NCBI GenBank assembly: GCA_020049245.1
Contig: JAIFLB010000002.1
Coordinates: forward strand, 1 to 19,680
Source of the DNA: Betaproteobacteria bacterium
GTDB taxonomy: Bacteria > Pseudomonadota > Gammaproteobacteria > Burkholderiales > Thiobacillaceae
DNA length: 19,680 nucleotides
Direction: 5' to 3'
The notes beneath the pieces are model-generated. The model made no database searches and had not been told where the DNA came from. It worked only from the letters and a program-made list of their open reading frames with translations. The position numbers and the translations under genes were made by a program. This document shows positions 14,535 through 19,680 of the stretch, one piece after another. Numbering within the stretch: position 1 is the stretch's first letter; each line of letters opens with the position of its first letter.

Positions 14535-15965
14535 ATGGAAGCAACATACAACTATAAGGTCGTCCGCCAGTTCGCCATCATGACTATCGTGTGGGGAATT
14601 GTCGGTATGTTGGTGGGCGTCATTCTTGCCGCCCAACTCATCTGGCCTACGATGACCGAAGCTCTGGGCCCATTGGCGCCCTATCTTTCATACGGGCGCA
14701 TTCGGCCCTTGCATACCAACGCGGTGATCTTCGCTTTTGGCGGGTCGGCGTTGTTCGCGACTTCTCTTTATGTAGTTCAGCGCACCTGTCAGGCTCGGGT
14801 GCTGTCGGACGGTCTGGCCTCTTTCGTCTTCTGGGGCTGGCAACTGGTGATTCTTCTTGCCGCCATTACCTTGCCAATGGGTTTTACCAGCAGCAAGGAA
14901 TACGCTGAACTGGAATGGCCGATTGATATTTTGATCGCAGTCGTCTGGGTGGCTTATGGCGTGCTTTTCTTTGGCACCATCATGAAGCGCAAGACCCAGC
15001 ACATCTATGTCGCGAACTGGTTCTTCGGCGCTTATATCGTGACCATCGCGCTGTTGCACATCGTCAATAGCGCCGAGTTGCCGGTGACGCTGACCAAGTC
15101 CTACTCCGCCTACGCCGGCGTGCATGACGCCATGGTGCAGTGGTGGTACGGCCATAACGCGGTTGGCTTCTTCCTGACCACTGCGTTCCTCGGCATGATG
15201 TACTACTTCATTCCGAAACAGGCCGGTCGTCCGATTTTCTCCTATCGCCTGTCCATTGTTCACTTCTGGGCGCTGAACTTCATCTACATGTGGGCCGGTC
15301 CGCACCATCTGATGTACACCGCGTTGCCCGACTGGGCGCAGTCGCTCGGCATGGTGTTCTCGCTGATGCTGATTGCTCCTTCCTGGGGTGGCATGATGAA
15401 CGGCATCATGACCCTGTCAGGTGCTTGGCATAAGCTACGTACCGACCCGATCCTGAAGTTCCTGATCACTGCGATGTCTTTCTATGGCATGTCGACTTTC
15501 GAAGGCCCGATGATGTCGGTGAAGACCGTCAATGCGCTGTCGCACTACACTGAATGGACCATCGGTCACGTTCACTCAGGTGCCCTGGGTTGGGTGGCAA
15601 TGATCTCGATCGGTTCTCTGTATCACCTCATTCCGCGCCTGTTTGGCCGTGAAGAGATGTACAGCGTCAAGATGATCAACACGCACTTCTGGATGTCTAC
15701 CATCGGCGTTGTGCTGTATATCGCCGCATTGTGGATTGCAGGTGTGGCGCAAGGTCTGATGTGGCGTGCAACCAACTCTGACGGCACGCTGACCTACAGC
15801 TTCGCTCAGTCGGTCAATGCCATGTACCCGTTCTATACCATCCGGTTGATTGGCGGCACCCTGTTCTTCGCCGGCATGTTGCTGATGGCATACAACGTCT
15901 GGAAAACCATCGCTGCGGGCAAGGCTGTCAACGATGCCCGTATCCCCCAAGCCGTTGCGGCCTGA
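14535..15965 (+). CDS. ccoN: cbb3-type cytochrome c oxidase subunit I
   Basis: CcoN is the catalytic subunit of the high-affinity C-family haem–copper oxidase, which reduces O2 to water and pumps protons in the inner membrane. The 476-aa protein has about twelve membrane helices. Ligand histidines are all present: H60 and H347 for low-spin haem b, H207, H257 and H258 for CuB, and H345 for haem b3. Y251 is the tyrosine cross-linked to H207 in this family. These numbers are the same as those I recall for Pseudomonas stutzeri CcoN. A good GAGGAG ribosome site sits six bases before the ATG. It follows an FNR-type box and is 18 bases ahead of ccoO. Confidence 0.98.
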   Translation: MEATYNYKVVRQFAIMTIVWGIVGMLVGVILAAQLIWPTMTEALGPLAPYLSYGRIRPLHTNAVIFAFGGSALFATSLYVVQRTCQARVLSDGLASFVFWGWQLVILLAAITLPMGFTSSKEYAELEWPIDILIAVVWVAYGVLFFGTIMKRKTQHIYVANWFFGAYIVTIALLHIVNSAELPVTLTKSYSAYAGVHDAMVQWWYGHNAVGFFLTTAFLGMMYYFIPKQAGRPIFSYRLSIVHFWALNFIYMWAGPHHLMYTALPDWAQSLGMVFSLMLIAPSWGGMMNGIMTLSGAWHKLRTDPILKFLITAMSFYGMSTFEGPMMSVKTVNALSHYTEWTIGHVHSGALGWVAMISIGSLYHLIPRLFGREEMYSVKMINTHFWMSTIGVVLYIAALWIAGVAQGLMWRATNSDGTLTYSFAQSVNAMYPFYTIRLIGGTLFFAGMLLMAYNVWKTIAAGKAVNDARIPQAVAA

Positions 15966-15983
15966 TGAACAAGGAGACTGAAT

Positions 15984-16598
15984 ATGTTTTCGCATAAGGC
16001 GCTAGAGAAAAACATCGGCTGGTTGATGGTGCTGACGTTTGTCATCGTATCCTTCGGGGGTTTGGTGCAAATCGTTCCTCTGTTCTTCCAGAAATCGACC
16101 ACGCAGCCGGTTGAGGGCCTCAAGCCTTACAACGCACTGGAATTGACTGGACGCGATATCTACATCCGCGAAGGTTGTGTGGGTTGCCACTCGCAGATGG
16201 TGCGTCCGTTCCGCGCGGAGACTGAGCGGTATGGCCACTTCTCGGTAGCGGGCGAATTTATCTATGATCGCCCGTTCCTGTGGGGTTCCAAGCGCACGGG
16301 TCCGGACTTGCATCGTGTTGGCGGTCGCTATTCGGATGACTGGCATTACACCCACATGATGAATCCGCGTGACGTGGTGCCCGAGTCGAACATGCCTGCT
16401 TATCCTTGGCTGGCTGAAGCGGCCGCTGATGCATCAACCATTCAGCAGAAGATGACTGTGCTGAAGAATTGGGCGGGTCACCCCTACACGGATGAGGAAG
16501 TCGCCGCTGCTCCAGAGATGCTGAAAGACAAAACCGAAATGGACGCGTTGATCGCATACCTGCAGGTTCTTGGTACTCACGCACCAAAGGCCAAGTGA
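15984..16598 (+). CDS. ccoO: cbb3-type cytochrome c oxidase subunit II (monohaem c)
   Basis: CcoO is the membrane-anchored monohaem cytochrome c subunit that passes electrons from CcoP to CcoN. The 204-aa protein has one N-terminal helix (about residues 11–33, WLMVLTFVIVSFGGLVQIV) that keeps it in the membrane with the haem domain in the periplasm. The haem site is C65-VG-C68-H69 (EGCVGCHSQMVRPF), and the axial methionine is probably M137 (PESNMPAYPWL). A GGAG ribosome site lies at 15973–15976. It ends one base before the ccoQ ATG, so the two are tightly coupled. Confidence 0.98.
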   Translation: MFSHKALEKNIGWLMVLTFVIVSFGGLVQIVPLFFQKSTTQPVEGLKPYNALELTGRDIYIREGCVGCHSQMVRPFRAETERYGHFSVAGEFIYDRPFLWGSKRTGPDLHRVGGRYSDDWHYTHMMNPRDVVPESNMPAYPWLAEAAADASTIQQKMTVLKNWAGHPYTDEEVAAAPEMLKDKTEMDALIAYLQVLGTHAPKAK

Positions 16599-16599
16599 T

Positions 16600-16761
16600 A
16601 TGGATGCGGGTCTCTTGAGTTCGGCTATCACCGTGATCTTCTTTGTGCTGTTCATCGCCATAGTGATTTGGGCGTTCTACGGCGGGAACAAGAAGAAGTT
16701 TGAAGATGCTGGCAACTTGCCTTTTGAGGAAGATGCCGCCGAGACCCGCAAACCGAATTGA
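16600..16761 (+). CDS. ccoQ: cbb3-type cytochrome c oxidase subunit CcoQ
   Basis: CcoQ is a small single-helix subunit that stabilises the oxidase complex. The 53-aa product starts MDAGLLSSAITVIFF, has one helix (about residues 5–24) and continues with the family motif WAFYGGNKKKFEDAGNLPF. The ATG at 16600 is one base after the ccoO stop and is preferred over the upstream in-frame start at 16570, which lies inside ccoO. The gap to ccoP is 42 bases. Confidence 0.92.
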   Translation: MDAGLLSSAITVIFFVLFIAIVIWAFYGGNKKKFEDAGNLPFEEDAAETRKPN

Positions 16762-16803
16762 CCTCGCGTCGATTTCAATAGTCGGTTCATTAGGAGAGAT
16801 AAC

Positions 16804-17823
16804 ATGATTGATGGATATGCAGTACCCGACTTCATCAGCGATTTCTGGCACTACTACATTGCCGCGATCACTGCTGCCGGTATTCTGTTTTCACTCTGGC
16901 TGCTGAAGAGCCAGAGCAGTGTCAAGCCGCTCGCTCCGGGGGAGACGGCGGAACTGATGCATCCCGTTTGGGATGGCGATCTGCAGGAACTGAACAACCC
17001 GCTGCCGCGTTGGTGGATGTGGATGTTCTATATGCTGATCCTGTTCGGCATCGTCTATCTGGTGCTTTATCCGGGTATGGGCAAGTTTGCCGGCACACTG
17101 GGTTGGTCTTCCGCACAGGAATGGACGGACGAAAAGACCCGCGTCGATGCCGAATTCGACAAGGTCTTCCAGCCCTTTGCTGGCCAGGATCTGATGGCAG
17201 TCGCCGCTGATCCGACTGCCAAGCAGATGGGAGAGCATCTTTTCCTGACTTACTGTTCCCAGTGCCACGGTTCCAGCGGCCAAGGCGGTTCCGGTTTCCC
17301 CAACCTGACTGACTCGCAATGGTTGTTTGGTGGTACCCCGGACGACGTCAAGAGCAGCATCGCCAACGGTCGTATTGCAGAAATGCCGGGTGGACTGGCG
17401 GGTGACGAACAAGGCGCCAAGGAAGTGGCTAACTATGTGCTGTCGCTCGGCGGAAAACCGCACGACGCTGCTCTGGCTGCTGTCGGCAAGGAAAAGTACG
17501 CTGCTTGCGCGGGATGCCACGGCGAAGACGGCAAAGGTATGGCTGCCGCTGGTTTCCCGAATATCACCGATGATGCATGGCAGTATGGTGGAACGGAAGC
17601 TGCGATTACCGAGAGCATTGTCAAGGGCCGCAAGGGTGGGATGCCAGCGCAACTGGAAATGCTGGGCGAAAACAAGGTTCATCTGCTTTCTGCCTATGTC
17701 TGGGGATTGGGTGGTGGTCAGAAGCCGGCACCTGTCGTAGCTGAAGTCGCTCCGGTTGATGCAACGGCCCCGGCCGATGCAGCGGCGGTAGATGCTGCTG
17801 CAGCCCCAGCTGTTGCTCAGTAA
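16804..17823 (+). CDS. ccoP: cbb3-type cytochrome c oxidase subunit III (dihaem c)
   Basis: CcoP is the membrane-bound dihaem cytochrome c that receives electrons from soluble or membrane cytochrome c. The 339-aa protein has two N-terminal helices (about residues 14–34 and 67–87), as in the longer CcoP type. Two haem sites follow, C151-SQ-C154-H155 and C235-AG-C238-H239, each followed by a GFPN motif. The last 30 or so residues are an Ala/Pro/Val-rich low-complexity tail that goes beyond the usual end of the cytochrome domain and is probably unstructured in the periplasm. AGGAG sits close before the ATG. The gene is followed by about 200 non-coding bases before ccoG. Confidence 0.97.
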   Translation: MIDGYAVPDFISDFWHYYIAAITAAGILFSLWLLKSQSSVKPLAPGETAELMHPVWDGDLQELNNPLPRWWMWMFYMLILFGIVYLVLYPGMGKFAGTLGWSSAQEWTDEKTRVDAEFDKVFQPFAGQDLMAVAADPTAKQMGEHLFLTYCSQCHGSSGQGGSGFPNLTDSQWLFGGTPDDVKSSIANGRIAEMPGGLAGDEQGAKEVANYVLSLGGKPHDAALAAVGKEKYAACAGCHGEDGKGMAAAGFPNITDDAWQYGGTEAAITESIVKGRKGGMPAQLEMLGENKVHLLSAYVWGLGGGQKPAPVVAEVAPVDATAPADAAAVDAAAAPAVAQ

Positions 17824-17839
17824 TCCTATCAAGTTGTAA

Positions 17840-17868
17840 TTCAGGGCTGGCGAACTGCCGGCCCTGAA
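17840..17868 (+). other. Hairpin A after ccoP
   Basis: TTCAGGGC (17840–17847) pairs with GCCCTGAA (17861–17868), and inside it GGC (17849–17851) pairs with GCC (17857–17859) across a T·G step. No T-tract follows. It shares CTGAA with hairpin B, so the two cannot both form. Confidence 0.55.
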
Positions 17869-17911
17869 AGCAAGCCTGTTCGGTTGAATCTAGAGCCGGT
17901 TTGCTTTCAGG
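17863..17911 (+). other. Hairpin B, an alternative fold between ccoP and ccoG
   Basis: A 14-base arm (17863–17876) pairs with 17898–17911 with one G·T pair and a 21-base loop. Its left arm overlaps the right arm of hairpin A by six bases (17863–17868). The pairing is too long to expect by chance in 200 bases. It could control how much ccoG–ccoH message follows ccoP, but this is inference. Confidence 0.55.
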
Positions 17912-18024
17912 TCAGCGGACAGAAATTTCCGATCCGCATGTTTATCACCAGATTGGAATTCATCTAGATCCTTGCCCATTCTGGCTTGGGTTCGAGATGC
18001 AGTATTAAATTTTGCGAGGCATCA

Positions 18025-19446
18025 GTGGCAGAGCAACATCCAAAAATTCCTGTATTGAATGACCAGGAAAACGGCCAGGAGCAGTCTCTTTACGCCGTAC
18101 ATCAAAAAATCTATCCGCGTGCCGTTTCAGGGATTTTCAATTACTGGCGCGTCGGTCTGGTTTTGTTCACACAGATTATTTTCTACGGGTTGCCTTGGTT
18201 GAATTGGAATGATCGCCAAGCCGTATTGTTTGATCTGGGGGCGCGCAAGTTTTACTTGTTCGACTGGGTCTTCTGGCCACAGGATTTTGTTTGGCTGGCT
18301 GCAATTCTGATTATCTCAGCGCTTTCGCTGTTTCTGTTTACTGCGGTTGCCGGGCGCTTATGGTGCGGATATGCCTGTCCCCAGACTGTCTATACCCAAC
18401 TGTTTATCTGGGTTGAGCGTTGGTTCGAGGGTGACCACAACAAACAGAAAAAACTGACCGAAGCGGAGTGGTCGACCAACAAAGTGCTGCGTCGTGGCGG
18501 CAAGCATGTGGCTTGGATACTCCTGTCCCTTTGGACCGGCTTCACTTTTGTCGGCTATTACACGCCAATCCATGAACTGGCCGGCTCGTTCATTCACTGG
18601 ACGCTCGGCCCATGGGAAACTTTCTGGATTTTCTTCTACGCTTTTGCAACCTGGGGGTTCGCCGGTTTCATGCGCGAACAGGTATGCAAATACATGTGTC
18701 CCTATGCTCGCTTCCAGAGTGTGATGTTCGATCAGGACACGCTGATCATCACCTACGATTACCAGCGCGGAGAATCGCGTGGTACCCGCAAGAAGGGCAT
18801 CGACTATAAAGCGGCTGGATTGGGTGATTGTGTCGATTGCGGGATATGCGTTCAGGTCTGTCCGACCGGTATCGATATCCGCAATGGCTTGCAGTACATG
18901 TGTATCGGATGTGCAGCGTGTATTGATGCGTGCGATCAGGTCATGGAAAAAATGGATTATCCGAAGGGACTGATTCGATATTCGACTCAGAATGCGATCG
19001 ACGGAAAGTATCCGGACAAGGAAATTGTCAAACACACTTTCCGTCCGCGTACGTTGATATATACGGTGTTGTTGTCAGCCATCTGTATCGCGTTTGTCTA
19101 TACCTTGGCCAATCGTGTGCCATTACGTACCGATGTCATCCGTGATCGTCTGGTGCTCTCCCGTATGGCTGACAACGGCCAGATCGAGAATCTGTACCGT
19201 CTGCAGGTGATCAATATGGATGGCAAGGCGCATCGCTACGCCATCACGGTCAGTGGTGTCGATGGTATCCATCTGGTTGAAGGTAATGCGGTGCAAATCG
19301 CGGCGCTTGGCACCGAGAATGTCAACGTGGTGCTGCGTGCTGACCCCAGTACGCTGAAGCGGCCGAGCATGCCGATTATTTTCACGATCAAGGCTGACGA
19401 CGATGCCAGCATCGTTCGTGAAGCGAAATCCAGTTTTCTGAAATAA
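18025..19446 (+). CDS. ccoG: Cytochrome c oxidase accessory protein CcoG (iron–sulfur membrane protein)
   Basis: CcoG (RdxA/FixG) is a polytopic membrane protein with ferredoxin-type clusters that takes part in cbb3 oxidase assembly; in studied bacteria it acts as a cupric reductase feeding copper to the CuB site. The chosen GTG at 18025 gives 473 aa and has GAGG five bases upstream; the in-frame TTG at 17986 would add 13 residues not typical of the family. Motifs are CGYACPQTVYTQLFIWVER and CKYMCPYARFQ in the membrane part. The two 4Fe-4S sites are C269/C272/C275/C279 and C293/C296/C299/C303. The C-terminal periplasmic domain is of the immunoglobulin-like kind. It follows about 200 non-coding bases with competing hairpins and is four bases ahead of ccoH. 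Confidence 0.96.
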   Translation: MAEQHPKIPVLNDQENGQEQSLYAVHQKIYPRAVSGIFNYWRVGLVLFTQIIFYGLPWLNWNDRQAVLFDLGARKFYLFDWVFWPQDFVWLAAILIISALSLFLFTAVAGRLWCGYACPQTVYTQLFIWVERWFEGDHNKQKKLTEAEWSTNKVLRRGGKHVAWILLSLWTGFTFVGYYTPIHELAGSFIHWTLGPWETFWIFFYAFATWGFAGFMREQVCKYMCPYARFQSVMFDQDTLIITYDYQRGESRGTRKKGIDYKAAGLGDCVDCGICVQVCPTGIDIRNGLQYMCIGCAACIDACDQVMEKMDYPKGLIRYSTQNAIDGKYPDKEIVKHTFRPRTLIYTVLLSAICIAFVYTLANRVPLRTDVIRDRLVLSRMADNGQIENLYRLQVINMDGKAHRYAITVSGVDGIHLVEGNAVQIAALGTENVNVVLRADPSTLKRPSMPIIFTIKADDDASIVREAKSSFLK

Positions 19447-19450
19447 GGCC

Positions 19451-19680
19451 ATGCAACTGATGACTCTTCTCGAACAGCGTCCTTGGTGGAAGGAGCCGAT
19501 GGTCTGGCTGGTCGCCGGTTTACCTGTTCTTGCGGTAATCGCCAGTTTTGCGACTTATTTTATCGCTGCCAATAATACGGATACGTTGGTCAACGCTGGA
19601 TACATGAAAGAGGGCTTGGCTCCGATCAAGGACACAGCAAAAGAAGCACGTGCGGAATCTCTTGCGATCGAGGCCAATCT
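19451..19680 (+). CDS. ccoH: CcoH/FixH family oxidase assembly protein (3' end cut by window)
   Basis: The frame stays open to the end of the window, giving the first 76 residues. It begins with RPWWKEPMVWLVAGLP and a single membrane helix (about residues 18–40), then NAGYMKEGLAPIKD, close to the YYKEGLA motif of FixH. CcoH is a stable partner of the cbb3 complex needed for its assembly. The start may be the ATG at 19451 or the one at 19460; AAGG at 19445–19448 fits the second better in spacing. Position right after ccoG supports the call. Confidence 0.85.
   Translation, partial: MQLMTLLEQRPWWKEPMVWLVAGLPVLAVIASFATYFIAANNTDTLVNAGYMKEGLAPIKDTAKEARAESLAIEAN

Noticed and set aside
16891..17832. 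Minus-strand frame of 313 codons over ccoP
   Set aside because: Shadow of ccoP, whose two haem sites fix the real strand and frame.
17986..18024. TTG at 17986 as the ccoG start
   Set aside because: It adds 13 residues unlike CcoG N-termini and lacks a ribosome site, whereas the GTG at 18025 has GAGG at good spacing.

Overview
The window is chromosomal DNA of a Gram-negative bacterium, most likely a Betaproteobacterium. The protein sequences (RdgC, YccA, CcoG and a PilL/ChpA-type kinase), the moderately high GC content and the lysC–tRNA-Ser linkage all fit that placement. The genus cannot be fixed from sequence reading alone. All genes look intact except the first and last, which the window edges cut. 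I see no insertion sequence, prophage gene, CRISPR array or defence system.

Region 1 (1–5096) is the 3' part of a very large hybrid chemosensory kinase of the type IV pilus (Chp) system. It carries at least three Hpt-like modules, a CheA-type ATPase core, a CheW-like domain and a C-terminal receiver. Region 2 (5097–7050) holds uppP (undecaprenyl-diphosphate phosphatase) and rdgC (DNA-binding recombination factor), with a degenerate palindromic repeat between them. Region 3 (7051–9043) runs mostly on the minus strand: tRNA-Arg(ACG) with its own promoter, a roughly 300-base stretch with one possible small Cys-rich ORF, tRNA-Ser(GCT) and lysC (aspartate kinase). A bidirectional terminator separates rdgC from tRNA-Arg.

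Region 4 (9044–11752) starts with a divergent intergenic region and yccA, a Bax-inhibitor-1 family membrane protein closed by a strong terminator. Then come pdxA (vitamin B6) and rsmA/ksgA (16S rRNA methyltransferase), which overlap by 4 bases. Region 5 (11745–19680) is a cbb3-type cytochrome c oxidase cluster: ccoI, ccoS, ccoN, ccoO, ccoQ, ccoP, ccoG and the start of ccoH. CcoI exports copper for CuB, CcoS and CcoH serve assembly, CcoN/O/Q/P form the oxidase, and CcoG is an iron–sulfur membrane protein linked to copper delivery. All CcoN metal ligands are present. A good FNR/ANR box overlaps the ccoS stop codon upstream of ccoN, pointing to low-oxygen induction of the structural genes. The start of ccoI lies inside the rsmA reading frame.

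Nothing here is clearly a new biological system. The points most worth a second look are mutually exclusive hairpins between ccoP and ccoG, repeated TAGGTCA sites before ccoS, a small Cys-rich ORF between the two tRNA genes, and a pdxA start with no visible ribosome-binding site directly behind a terminator.
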